Shown: positions 25,166-33,573 of the stretch, in pieces
How positions within the stretch are numbered: the stretch's first letter is position 1
Layout: each line of letters begins with the position of its first letter
Assembly: GCA_023663805.1 (NCBI GenBank)
Contig: JAMPGR010000002.1
Location: forward strand, 1-64,000
Length of the DNA: 64,000 bases
Source: Clostridium sp.
Lineage (GTDB): Bacteria > Bacteroidota > Bacteroidia > Bacteroidales > Muribaculaceae
Reading direction: 5' to 3'
Notes under the pieces: generated by a model
Told to the model about the DNA's origin: nothing
Databases searched by the model: none
The model's input: only the letters and a program-made list of their open reading frames with translations
Program-made: the position numbers and the translations under genes

Positions 25166-26839
25166 ATGAATCGCTCGAATCATATGTCGCCTCCGGACCG
25201 GAGCGTGACATTCTTTTTCGCCGCCCTGGCGTGTCTCGCCCTGCAGTGGCTCGCGTTCCTGAAACTCTGCCCCGCTCCAGACTATCGCCCCTGGACACTC
25301 TTCGCCGCCGGATTCCCCGAGACGCTGATTCTGCTTCTCCCCTACTGGCTGATCACGCCGCGCCTGCGCCCGACGATTTTCATACCGCTCTCCCTGTCGG
25401 CTCTCTGGCTTCTGGCCAACAGCCTCTATTTCCGGAATTTCGGCGATGTGCTGTCAGTCGATGCATTCGGTATGACCGACAACCTCGGACGGATTGTCGT
25501 CGACAGTGCAGTCAACTCGTTCCGCCCCTGCGACCTACTTCTGTTTATGCCGACCGTTGTTCTCGCCTTGATCTACCCGTTCTGTTTCGGCCGGAGGGTC
25601 ACGGCTCCCCGGACGCGGTTCAGACGCCGGACCAGGGTAGCCGCCCTGGCGGCTACAGCATTTGTCGCGATTCTCTGGCAAGGGTTCCTCTTCTTCCGCG
25701 ACTTCCGCGACGGGATCCTGCCGAGAGAACACGCCGGGGAGTTCGCCCGGACAAGCCGAAGCGGCTACATACGCTCCTATGGCTATCTCCAGTTCCTCCT
25801 CTCCGACCTGCGTAACTCGCTAAAATCGCCATACCGTCAGCTGAACGACAGCGAACTGGCCGAAATCGCCCGGTTTACAGACCGTCAGCGCGAACTCCTC
25901 CGGGACGGGACCGACAGTTGCCGGACTGCGCCGCCGAATCTGATTCTGATTATCGTCGAGTCGCTCAATTCAGACGCTCTGACCTCAGCCGCTCCGAACC
26001 TCCGTCGGCTGCTCGCCGACACCGCCGGCGTGTTCCGCGCCCTGAATGTCAAGCCTCAGATCGGAATCGGACGATCCAGCGACGGCCAGTTCATCTACAA
26101 CACGGGGTTGCTCCCGACCGAAGACCGTGTCACGGCGTTCACCTACGTCCCGGCCGATTATCCGTCGCTGGCGAAGGCATTCGGCCACAGGGCCGAGGAG
26201 ATTATCGGCGAGGGGGCATCGCTCTGGAACCACAACGCGACATCCCTCAGTTTCGGCTACGACGCTCTCCACGACATCCGCGAACTCCCCGACTACCGTA
26301 AGCCTGTGGCCGACAGCGTTATCTTCGACCGGGCGATCGCATTTGTCGATACTGTAAGGCAGCCATTTATGCTCGAGATTACAACCCTGTCGATGCACCA
26401 GCCCTACCTCGAAAGCGATTATACTCCCGGAGCCCTGCGCCGCGCGCTCGGCAATAGCGAGAAGACCTATTATCTCGAGTCTGTCAACTACTTCGACCGC
26501 CATCTTGGTAGGTTTCTCGACCATCTCCGGTCGACAGATCTGCTCGACTCCTGCGTCGTCGCGATTGCTTCGGATCATAACGCTCCGCTTCGTCTGACAG
26601 ACTCAGAAACTGCCGATGATATCGCCTTCATTATCCTGAACGGTCCGCGCGGCGGGAGTGCCGAAGGCATAGTCGTACAGGCCGATCTCTATCCGACGCT
26701 GCTCCATGCGACTGGCCGGGGCGATTATTCCTGGCCCGGAGTAGGCCGTAATCTTTTTGATCCCGATGCTCCGGAGATATCCGGAGACACTGGCCGCCGG
26801 ATATCCGACCTGATTGTCCGCGGGGGATATTTCCGATAA
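25166..26839 (+). CDS. LtaS/MdoB-like sulfatase-fold phosphoglycerol transferase
   Basis: 557 residues. N-terminal half carries about five membrane helices (FFFAALACLALQWLAFL, TLILLLPYWLI, LLFMPTVVLALIYPF, VAALAATAFVAILWQGFLFF). The C-terminal catalytic domain starts at NLILIIVESLNSDAL (metal-binding Glu), has GIGRSSDGQFIYN at the nucleophile position (Thr in LtaS, Ser here), and IASDHNAPLRL with the Asp-His metal ligands. LtaS and MdoB transfer glycerol phosphate from phosphatidylglycerol to a glycan or chain outside the membrane. Gram-negative cells do not make lipoteichoic acid, so the acceptor is likely a periplasmic or surface glycan. A GDPD gene follows 16 bases later. Confidence 0.8.
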   Translation: MNRSNHMSPPDRSVTFFFAALACLALQWLAFLKLCPAPDYRPWTLFAAGFPETLILLLPYWLITPRLRPTIFIPLSLSALWLLANSLYFRNFGDVLSVDAFGMTDNLGRIVVDSAVNSFRPCDLLLFMPTVVLALIYPFCFGRRVTAPRTRFRRRTRVAALAATAFVAILWQGFLFFRDFRDGILPREHAGEFARTSRSGYIRSYGYLQFLLSDLRNSLKSPYRQLNDSELAEIARFTDRQRELLRDGTDSCRTAPPNLILIIVESLNSDALTSAAPNLRRLLADTAGVFRALNVKPQIGIGRSSDGQFIYNTGLLPTEDRVTAFTYVPADYPSLAKAFGHRAEEIIGEGASLWNHNATSLSFGYDALHDIRELPDYRKPVADSVIFDRAIAFVDTVRQPFMLEITTLSMHQPYLESDYTPGALRRALGNSEKTYYLESVNYFDRHLGRFLDHLRSTDLLDSCVVAIASDHNAPLRLTDSETADDIAFIILNGPRGGSAEGIVVQADLYPTLLHATGRGDYSWPGVGRNLFDPDAPEISGDTGRRISDLIVRGGYFR

Positions 26840-26855
26840 AAATCTGCCACGCGAT

Positions 26856-27626
26856 ATGAAACGAATAACAATCATTGTAATCCTGATCGGCATCCTCTGT
26901 CTCGTCGTCTACGACAGAATCCACTACGATCGCCCCGAGTTCGAGGAGACAATCTATATCGCCCACGCCGGAGGCGCGATCGACGGCTACACACAGACCA
27001 ATGTCCTCGAAGCGATCGAGAACGCGATCCGGAAAGGATATGACTACATAGAACTCGACCTGATTCTGACTGCCGACTCGGCGCTGGTCGCCTGCCACGA
27101 CTGGGAGACCTACAACGAGTACACCGGTCGTCCGGCCGGCACCCCGCCGCCGACCCTCGCCGAGTTCCTCGCGACTCCGATTCTCGGGAAGTATACTCCG
27201 GTGACAGCGGAGATGATCGATACGATTATGGCCGAAAATCCATCGCTGACGCTGGTGACCGACAAGACCGACGACGCAAAACTGCTGAAACAGTTCTTCT
27301 GGGTGCCGACCCGTAATCGAATGATTGTCGAGACCTTTTCCGATACGGCATGTCTCTCGATCGACGCATCGCCCTGCCGGGAAGGGATGATCAATACGCG
27401 CGGGCCGGAGAAAGATCTGATTCACGCCCTGATCTTTATGAATGAAGAGTATTACAAGGAGCGGACGGTGACCGTTCCGCTCAGCCTGACCTCGCAGCGG
27501 AAGTTCCGTCTGGTGAACGCCCTGCTGAACCGACCGCTGGCTGTCTACACTGCCCGCGACCGGCACCAGGCCGACAGCATCCGCGAAGCTCTCCATCCCC
27601 GCTTTATCTATGTCGACGAACTCTGA
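26856..27626 (+). CDS. Glycerophosphodiester phosphodiesterase family protein
   Basis: 256 residues from the ATG at 26856. One N-terminal membrane helix (ITIIVILIGILCLVVY). Then the GDPD pattern: YIAHAGGAIDG (usual HRG replaced by HAGG), TQTNVLEAIENAIRKGYDYIELDL (quoted in parts: NVLEAIENAI, YIELDL) with the paired acidic metal ligands, and LVACHDWET with the second His. The change at the HRG motif and the weak C-terminal half make activity less sure. The active domain should face the periplasm. Probably co-transcribed with the phosphoglycerol transferase. Confidence 0.75.
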   Translation: MKRITIIVILIGILCLVVYDRIHYDRPEFEETIYIAHAGGAIDGYTQTNVLEAIENAIRKGYDYIELDLILTADSALVACHDWETYNEYTGRPAGTPPPTLAEFLATPILGKYTPVTAEMIDTIMAENPSLTLVTDKTDDAKLLKQFFWVPTRNRMIVETFSDTACLSIDASPCREGMINTRGPEKDLIHALIFMNEEYYKERTVTVPLSLTSQRKFRLVNALLNRPLAVYTARDRHQADSIREALHPRFIYVDEL

Positions 27627-27795
27627 TGATTCCAGATCGAAGTGCAATGCCAAGGTCGGAATTCGATTGTAGATTCAAGGATTATGGTTAACTTTGCCCC
27701 GTGGGTCGAAGAGGAAGCGAGCTCTGCTGAGGAGCAACTCGCCAGCAATAGACTCATCCGCCAAGCTGAAATCGTGGAAACGACACGGGGTTGCC

Positions 27796-27912
27796 ATGCG
27801 CAGCCTCGTTTTACAATTTTAGATGGCGGCAATGGCTAGATGTCCTTGTCGGTGGAACTGCATTATCCTTGCAATTAGACACACGCGAAAGCGAATATCT
27901 GGATTTCATCGG
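27796..27912 (+). pseudogene. Possible AbiEii-type nucleotidyltransferase fragment
   Basis: In the 279-base gap between the GDPD gene and coaE, one frame reads LDVLVGGTALSLQLDTRES followed by EYLDFIG. This resembles the LVGGTALALQLGHRxSxDLDFF core of AbiEii/AbiGii toxins. No start codon, only about 30 recognisable residues, and the second Asp of the catalytic DxD appears lost. Composition is more AT-rich than the flanks. A TAACTTTG at 27689-27696 may be the -7 box of the old gene. Recognition is from a short stretch only. Confidence 0.35.
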
Positions 27913-28493
27913 AGCAACTCGAGAATCCGGGGGAGGAGCGGAGCGACACCGTCGTTCGGGATAAGTTCGATATGGGGATGCGGAGTCGAGGTGACTGTAC
28001 GCCGCTGCGCCTCGATGCGGGCGCGGGCCTCGGAGGGTGTCATCGCTCCGCCGCTGCGGCTGACGATCCGCCCGACGCGGACCTCCTCGGGCGCCGTGAC
28101 GAGCCACACGTCGTCGACCATACGGTCGAGCCCGCTCTCATAGAGTATCGCCGTCTCGACAAACACGCGGTTCGCGCCGCCGGTCTCCTCGCCGGAGACC
28201 CAGCGGAGGATATCCTCCCGGACAGCGCCGTGGACTATCCCGTTCAGTCGCGCCAGCGCCGCGGCGTCGGCAAACACGACCTTCGAGAGGCGCCGACGGT
28301 CGATCGAGCCGTCACGGCATATCGACTCCAGGTCGATTTCGTCGGCGATCCGGCGTTTTATCGCGTCGCTATGGTCCATCAGCTGTTTCGCCCGGCTGTC
28401 GCAGTCGTAGACCGGATAGCCCATCGACGCGACTATCCGCGCGACAAAACTTTTGCCCGATCCGATTCCTCCGGCTATCGCTGTCAGTCTCAT
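27906..28493 (-). CDS. coaE: Dephospho-CoA kinase
   Basis: 195 residues. Last step of coenzyme A synthesis: ATP-dependent phosphorylation of the 3'-hydroxyl of dephospho-CoA. P-loop AIAGGIGSGKSFVARIV at the N-terminus, YDCDSRAKQLM (substrate Asp), and ETAILYESGLDRMVDDVWLV. Last gene of the nusB-yajC-ybbR-coaE operon, 12 bases after the ybbR-like gene. Confidence 0.92.
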   Translation of the reverse strand: MRLTAIAGGIGSGKSFVARIVASMGYPVYDCDSRAKQLMDHSDAIKRRIADEIDLESICRDGSIDRRRLSKVVFADAAALARLNGIVHGAVREDILRWVSGEETGGANRVFVETAILYESGLDRMVDDVWLVTAPEEVRVGRIVSRSGGAMTPSEARARIEAQRRTVTSTPHPHIELIPNDGVAPLLPRILELLR

Positions 28494-28505
28494 CGCCAGT
28501 GTACG

Positions 28506-29507
28506 TCAGTCGCGGTCAATTATATATTCGACACTGTCCTGGGAGAGGGTTACATGCTGCATCGAGTGGGGCAGCAGCGAGAGATGCACCCTGAGGTGTG
28601 ACCGTCCGGAACGGATCTCGTTGTAGTCGACATAGGCTTCGACCGGATCGTTGTCCTTGAAGCGGCTGATCGGAACGAGATATGAGATCTCGACTTTCGA
28701 AGGGAACGTCAGCAGGTTGCAGTTCTCCGGGACATTTTCGGTCTCGATCCTTATCTCCTGTTTCTTCAGCGTCAGCGCTTCGACAGGGATACATACGCGG
28801 ACGCGGTCGGGAATCAGACGCACACCGGGAACCGAACGGAGTTTTACCTCGACATAGGTCGTGTCCTTCAGGTCGCGCCTGACGATACGGTCGGTCTCGA
28901 CCGAGGAGAGCGGAGCGGTCTGCTCGGGAGAGTAGGCGAAGACCGAGTCGAAGTTCGCGGTCAGATCGCCGCTCAAGATATACTCGAGATTGGTCGTAAT
29001 GTCCGAGACGATATTGACCTTTACGCGCTCGCCCGGGAGGGTCGTGTAGACGACATTAAGCGAATCGGGACGGATCGAATTGATCATCACGCCGTTTCCG
29101 AAGTAGTCGCGGACGCGCGACTCGAGTTTGTTCGGAGGGAGTTTCCAGTCGTTGTCGTCGACGACATAGTCCTCGAAGTTGATCTTCATCGTTCCGAGGT
29201 GGCCCCACGAATACTGGAGCAACTGCGATCCCTTCGCCTGGACGCCGACATTGATCGTCGGGGGGACGGTGCTGATAAACGTGACGCTGTCCGGAACATT
29301 CTCGATCGCCAGCGGAACGTCGTAGTCGCGCTGAACCTCGGTGTCGAGCGACAGAAGGAGCCAGAACACAAAAGCGATACAGACAAAGAGAAGATAGAGC
29401 AGCACATCCTTTCCGCGCGACGAATGGACCGCGCCCGAGATGCGCCGCTTCAGGTCACTGAGCCAGGCGGAGAATGTTTTCGGTTGTTCGGATTGTTCAG
29501 ACAGCAT
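28506..29507 (-). CDS. YbbR/CdaR-like domain protein
   Basis: 333 residues. One membrane helix near residues 35-53 (VLLYLLFVCIAFVFWLLLSL), then periplasmic YbbR-type beta domains (DYDVPLAIENVPDSVTF; NVVYTTLPGERVKVNIVSDI split as YTTLPGERVKV). In Firmicutes the related CdaR regulates the diadenylate cyclase CdaA, but no cyclase gene is here. In Bacteroidota this gene usually sits between yajC and coaE, as it does here. Role unknown. Confidence 0.82.
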   Translation of the reverse strand: MLSEQSEQPKTFSAWLSDLKRRISGAVHSSRGKDVLLYLLFVCIAFVFWLLLSLDTEVQRDYDVPLAIENVPDSVTFISTVPPTINVGVQAKGSQLLQYSWGHLGTMKINFEDYVVDDNDWKLPPNKLESRVRDYFGNGVMINSIRPDSLNVVYTTLPGERVKVNIVSDITTNLEYILSGDLTANFDSVFAYSPEQTAPLSSVETDRIVRRDLKDTTYVEVKLRSVPGVRLIPDRVRVCIPVEALTLKKQEIRIETENVPENCNLLTFPSKVEISYLVPISRFKDNDPVEAYVDYNEIRSGRSHLRVHLSLLPHSMQHVTLSQDSVEYIIDRD

Positions 29508-29596
29508 ATCGCTTTGTGTTTGTTATGGCCGTTTGTTAAGGGAGAGAGTTCGGCGGCGGCGTTCCGTCCGGAAGGGGGAGCGCCGTCGCCCGGTGA

Positions 29597-29950
29597 TCAT
29601 GCCTCGGTTTTCGGAGACTCCTCCTGCGAGGGTTGCTGGCGGTTGTCAGCCTTCCCGCCTTCGCGGGGATAGACCGAGTTACGGTCGACTTCGAGATGGA
29701 CATTCTTGTCGACTTCGATGACGAACGAATTTTCTTTTGTCTGGCGGACTGTGCCGTAGATTCCGCCGGCGGTGACGACGCGGTCGCCGCGGGTGATTGC
29801 GTCGCGCTGTTTCTGGAGTTCTTTCTGTTTCTTCTGCTGGGGGCGGATCATCAGGAAATAGAAGATGGCGAAAAGCGCCACGATCATGATAATCGTTTCC
29901 CAGCCGCTTCCTCCGGCCGCAGCCTCGAGCATAATAAACGCTGTGTTCAT
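29597..29950 (-). CDS. yajC: Preprotein translocase subunit YajC
   Basis: 117 residues. One membrane helix followed by the family signature (IMIVALFAIFYFLMIRPQQK, then KKQKELQ), then GDRVVTAGGIYGTVRQTKEN, and a polar C-terminal tail. Auxiliary component of the Sec translocon with SecDF. 29 bases after nusB in the same operon. Confidence 0.92.
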   Translation of the reverse strand: MNTAFIMLEAAAGGSGWETIIMIVALFAIFYFLMIRPQQKKQKELQKQRDAITRGDRVVTAGGIYGTVRQTKENSFVIEVDKNVHLEVDRNSVYPREGGKADNRQQPSQEESPKTEA

Positions 29951-29979
29951 GTCTATGGATTATTTTTTTGGGTTATAAG

Positions 29980-31413
29980 TTATTTTTTCAGGAGTTTGCC
30001 CTCCTCGTTCAGTTTTCTGACGATCGACGAAAGCATTCCGTTGACGAACTGGCCGCTTTTCGCCGTACTGTAGCAGTTGGCGATCTCGACATATTCGTTG
30101 ACGGTCACGGCGACCGGAATCTCGGGGAAACCGAGGAGTTCGGAAATCGCGATGCAGATGACGACCACATCCATCAGAGCCAGACGCTCCGGCTCCCATG
30201 TCTCGCTGATCATCGAATCGACCAGACGTCGGTAGGTCTCGTAGTTCGCTACGGCGTCTTTCAGCAGGGCGGGCCCGAAGCGGCGATCCTCGTCATCCTT
30301 GAATTTCGGCATCAGCGCAACCTTCTTTCCTTCGGGGGTTGCGGCGAAGCGCTTGATTGTCTTGACAACGAAATCGCCGACGATGTCGAGGTCGTCGTTC
30401 CAGTAGACCGACTTCGATTCGAGTGCCTCGGCAAGTTCGTCGGAGGGGAGTATGATATTCTTGAACGCCCGTCGCCAGAAGTCGCAGTCGGTCGCCCAGT
30501 CGTCGGCCGGGGAGTCGCAGTAGTCGCGGTAGATCTCGCTGCCAAGGATGCTGTCGAGCAGACGGCGGAGGAGCACCTCGTCCTCGTGGGTCAGATTGCG
30601 GGGATTCGCTTCGATGTAGTCAGCCAGTTCGCTGTTGGCCCGGAGGGCGGCAACGAAACGGTTGTCGACAAGGCGCATGTTCGGATTCAGGTCGTCGACA
30701 GTCGGGATATATTTGTGGCGGGCGTTGTCGAGGCGGCGGTCGTGGAGGTCGGTCAGTTCGACCATCAGCCAGAGCAAGCGGTTATAGAGTTCGTAGGCTT
30801 TGTCGAACGAATGGTCAAGAGCCTTGAGACTTTCGGCCAGGAGGGAGCGGTTCTCCGAGAATCCATCGAGCGAGCGGCACGCCATCGCGAATGCGCGCTC
30901 ATATCCGGCGTGGGTGAATTCGTCGCTGGTGCGGGCGGCCTCGAGCAGGTCTGCGTCGCGGGCGAGAATCGATTCGATGATGACGGTCCAGAAAGCCGAA
31001 TCGCTCTTCAGATCGTGGTTCTTCGTGCGGACATAACTGCGGTAGACTGCCGACGATTCGATTTTTTCGAGCAACGCGGGGAGCACGGCGGCGAAGCGGG
31101 CCGAGTCGTTGTTTTCGCGGTTGATAATCAGGCGCATGTCGTCGCTGGCTAGCAGAGCCTTGACCATCTTGTTGTCGGCGAGTCGCGGGTTGCGCGAGAC
31201 GGTTCCGGAGACAGCTCCGGGGCGAACGGGGCGAACATCGTAGCCCGAAAGCTCGAGGATAATCAGCAGCAGGTCGATATACATCCGCCGGGCATACCGG
31301 CTGTCTTTCGAAGTTTCATCCGTCGCGGCGTCGATACGGAATTCGCTGCGGTTCAACAGATAACTGTAGAGCATCTGGACTACCTTGATTCGGATCAGCA
31401 CTCGGTTTATCAT
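29980..31413 (-). CDS. nusB: NusB antitermination factor with duplicated N-terminal helical region
   Basis: 477 residues; the usual Bacteroidota form is about 310. Start MINRVLIRIKVVQMLYSYLL and C-terminal NusB RNA-binding domain (residues about 365-477: ALMDVVVICIAISELLGFPE, VTVNEYVEIANCYST, FVNGMLSSIV). Between them a helical unit appears twice, about residues 35-185 and 200-357: RYARRMYIDLLLIILEL versus DKAYELYNRLLWLMVEL; NPRLADNKMVKALLAS versus NPNMRLVDNRFVAALRAN; SAVYRSYV versus SEIYRDYC; SDSAFW versus TDCDFW. The second copy looks like the normal one. NusB with NusE binds boxA RNA in rRNA antitermination. First gene of the operon. Confidence 0.88.
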   Translation of the reverse strand: MINRVLIRIKVVQMLYSYLLNRSEFRIDAATDETSKDSRYARRMYIDLLLIILELSGYDVRPVRPGAVSGTVSRNPRLADNKMVKALLASDDMRLIINRENNDSARFAAVLPALLEKIESSAVYRSYVRTKNHDLKSDSAFWTVIIESILARDADLLEAARTSDEFTHAGYERAFAMACRSLDGFSENRSLLAESLKALDHSFDKAYELYNRLLWLMVELTDLHDRRLDNARHKYIPTVDDLNPNMRLVDNRFVAALRANSELADYIEANPRNLTHEDEVLLRRLLDSILGSEIYRDYCDSPADDWATDCDFWRRAFKNIILPSDELAEALESKSVYWNDDLDIVGDFVVKTIKRFAATPEGKKVALMPKFKDDEDRRFGPALLKDAVANYETYRRLVDSMISETWEPERLALMDVVVICIAISELLGFPEIPVAVTVNEYVEIANCYSTAKSGQFVNGMLSSIVRKLNEEGKLLKK

Positions 31414-31459
31414 ATGACAAAGTTCTCTTTTTGTTTTGTTCGTTCTATCGTTTGAGCGA

Positions 31460-31490
31460 CAAAATTAGCGAATTTTCGCGACACGTCAAA
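31460..31490 (-). promoter_or_regulatory. Promoter of the nusB operon
   Basis: Minus strand TTTG (complement of 31487-31490), 19 bases, TAATTTTG (complement of 31460-31467), 46 bases before the nusB start. Confidence 0.7.
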
Positions 31491-31541
31491 AAAAATCGAC
31501 CGCCGGAACGCATTCCAATCCCAGATTACGCAGATAAATAA

Positions 31542-31609
31542 AATCGCAAATTACGCAAATTACGCAAATTACGCCTACCGGGTTTGCGTAATTTGCGTAA
31601 TTTGCGATT
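31542..31609. repeat. 27-base perfect inverted repeat built from CAAATTACG units
   Basis: Left arm 31542-31568 is the exact complement of right arm 31583-31609, with a 14-base loop. The arms consist of repeated CAAATTACG units. It lies between the divergent nusB and spoT-like promoters, not inside either. A related degenerate copy is at 351-402; the 12-mer AGATTACGCAGA just left of this palindrome (near 31523) occurs in that copy too. Confidence 0.9.
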
Positions 31610-31634
31610 AAAAATTTTGCTCTGACTAGTTATT

Positions 31635-31666
31635 TTTGGAGAAATCAGGGAAATTTGCTAAATTTG
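31635..31666 (+). promoter_or_regulatory. Promoter of the spoT-like gene
   Basis: TTTG at 31635-31638, 20 bases, TAAATTTG at 31659-31666; start codon 38 bases later. Confidence 0.75.
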
Positions 31667-31704
31667 CGGTTTATTCGCAAAGAAAAAGACAAACGACGAC
31701 AATT

Positions 31705-33573
31705 ATGGAAAAGAACTACGACAAAATAATCGAACAGCAGGCAGAACACCTCTTCGAGGTGATGGCCCGGCGCGTCTCCGACGAGGACCTCCGGCGCCTG
31801 CGCGACGCTTTCGAACTCGCCCGCGAAGCCCACGCCCCCCAGAAACGTAGAACCGGCGAACCTTATATTCTCCACCCCATAGCGGTCGCAACCATCGCCG
31901 GCGAAGAACTGATGCTCGGGACAAATCCCGTCATCGCTGCCTTCCTCCACGATGTCGTCGAAGACACCGACCATACACTCGACGAAATCCGCGAGCGGTT
32001 CGGCGACGATGTCGCTTTCCTTGTCGACGTCGTGACGAAAAAGAAAAAAGACCATTACGTTATGTCGCGCCAGCTCGACAATTTCAAACAGATGCTCGAG
32101 TCGGTCCAGCGCGACATCCGCCCGCTCCTCGTCAAACTCGCCGACCGGCTCCACAATATGCGGACACTCTCGTCGATGCGCCCCGACAAACAGATGAAGA
32201 TCGCCGGAGAAACCGACTATTTCTACGCTCCGCTGGCCAACCGCCTCGGGTTCTACAACGTCAAGACCGAACTCGAGAATCTCAGTTTCCGCTTCCGCTG
32301 CCCCCACGACTACGAGGAACTCGCGACCCTGACTGCCCGCGACGAGGAGGCGCAGCGCGAACGCCTCCAGCGTTTCTGCGACCAGATCAGAAAGGTGCTC
32401 GCCGACGGAGGCATCGAGGCAAAGATCGAGATAGAATATCGCCACCCCTACAATATCTGGCGGAAGATGCACAAATTCGGCGACGACTTCAACCACCTGA
32501 AATACCGCCACTTCACCGAAATCACCTTCCATACTCCCGAGGGTATGACCGAGAAGCAGCGCGCGCTCGAGATCTACTCGCTCCTGACCGACCACTTCAA
32601 GGAGAAACCGGGCGGCATCACGAACTATATCGACTCCCCGAAGGAGAACGGCTACCGCAGTTTCCACCTGAAACTCCTCGCCGACTTCGGCCGCTGGCAG
32701 GAGGTCCACATCAGCAGCGAACAGATGGTCCGCGACTCCCAGCTCGGCTGTCTGGCCGAACGCTCCGACGACAACATCCAGCGCTGGATCGAGAAATTCC
32801 GCGGGGTGCTCCGCGACATCGACTCGAACAACCCTAACGGTTCGAACTATTTCGAAAATGTCGTCACGTCGTTCTACAACGACGACATCATGACTTTCAC
32901 CCCGAAAGGCCGCCCGGTCGTGCTACCCCAGAAGTCGACCGTGCTCGACTTCGCCTACGAGGTCTCCCCCGAGCTCGGCGAAAAGGCGAAGTATGCGCGT
33001 ATCAACAACTTCCTCGCGACAATCAAATCGCCCCTGCGCCGCGGCGACGTCGTCGAGATATTTACAGACGACGAATGCCATCCCCGCCCCGACTGGCTCG
33101 AGAGCGTCGTCACGTTCAAAGCCAAGAACGCGATCCGTAACTATCTCGACACCCTCCCCCGCTCGCCGTTCCGCCTCTGCGACTGCTGCGACCCGATTCC
33201 CGGCGACGAGGTGATCGGCTTCAAAGACGGCACAGACCGGATCATAGTCCACAAGCGGGAGTGTCCGACGGCGATACGCCTGGCGTCGCAGATGGGCGAC
33301 AACATCACCTCTGTCGACTTCCAGGCCGACGACACGCTCTATCCCGTCACGATCGAGATCAAGGCCGTCGACCGCTACCATCTGTTTATCGACCTTGTCG
33401 ACCGGATTACGAACGACCTGAATCTCTCGATGGACAGTTTCAACACATCGACAGTCGATTCGATCGTCACGATCACTATCTCCTTCTCGGTCCACTCCGC
33501 CGACGAACTCCAGTCGATCATCCGCCATATCCTCGCGACCCCCGGCGTCGACGAGGTCAAGAGAAAACGATGA
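31705..33573 (+). CDS. RelA/SpoT homologue, hydrolase intact, synthetase motifs degenerate
   Basis: 622 residues from the ATG at 31705. N-terminal HD hydrolase: HPIAVATIAGEE and AAFLHDVVEDTDHTL (HDxxED), then LVKLADRLHNMRTL. The synthetase-like region follows (YNIWRKMHKFGDDFNHL, SPKENGYRSFHLKLL), but where SpoT has a DxxAFR-type strand this reads KYRHFTEITF, and where the ExQIRT motif should be it reads QEVHISS. TGS domain near residues 395-455 (DDIMTFTPKGRPVVLPQ), a Cys-rich DCCDPIPGDEVIGF segment and a C-terminal ACT. I infer a (p)ppGpp hydrolase, possibly with a separate synthetase elsewhere. Stop overlaps the next start (ATGA). Confidence 0.88.
   Translation: MEKNYDKIIEQQAEHLFEVMARRVSDEDLRRLRDAFELAREAHAPQKRRTGEPYILHPIAVATIAGEELMLGTNPVIAAFLHDVVEDTDHTLDEIRERFGDDVAFLVDVVTKKKKDHYVMSRQLDNFKQMLESVQRDIRPLLVKLADRLHNMRTLSSMRPDKQMKIAGETDYFYAPLANRLGFYNVKTELENLSFRFRCPHDYEELATLTARDEEAQRERLQRFCDQIRKVLADGGIEAKIEIEYRHPYNIWRKMHKFGDDFNHLKYRHFTEITFHTPEGMTEKQRALEIYSLLTDHFKEKPGGITNYIDSPKENGYRSFHLKLLADFGRWQEVHISSEQMVRDSQLGCLAERSDDNIQRWIEKFRGVLRDIDSNNPNGSNYFENVVTSFYNDDIMTFTPKGRPVVLPQKSTVLDFAYEVSPELGEKAKYARINNFLATIKSPLRRGDVVEIFTDDECHPRPDWLESVVTFKAKNAIRNYLDTLPRSPFRLCDCCDPIPGDEVIGFKDGTDRIIVHKRECPTAIRLASQMGDNITSVDFQADDTLYPVTIEIKAVDRYHLFIDLVDRITNDLNLSMDSFNTSTVDSIVTITISFSVHSADELQSIIRHILATPGVDEVKRKR

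Noticed and set aside
27642-27839. Short open frame after the GDPD gene
   Set aside because: 65 codons with no match, located within degraded sequence; a start codon and a -7 box are there, but the product is not protein-like.
31523-31609. Possible CRISPR array from repeated CAAATTACG units
   Set aside because: The units are 9 bases and directly adjacent, with no spacers; the structure is a palindrome, and no cas genes are present.
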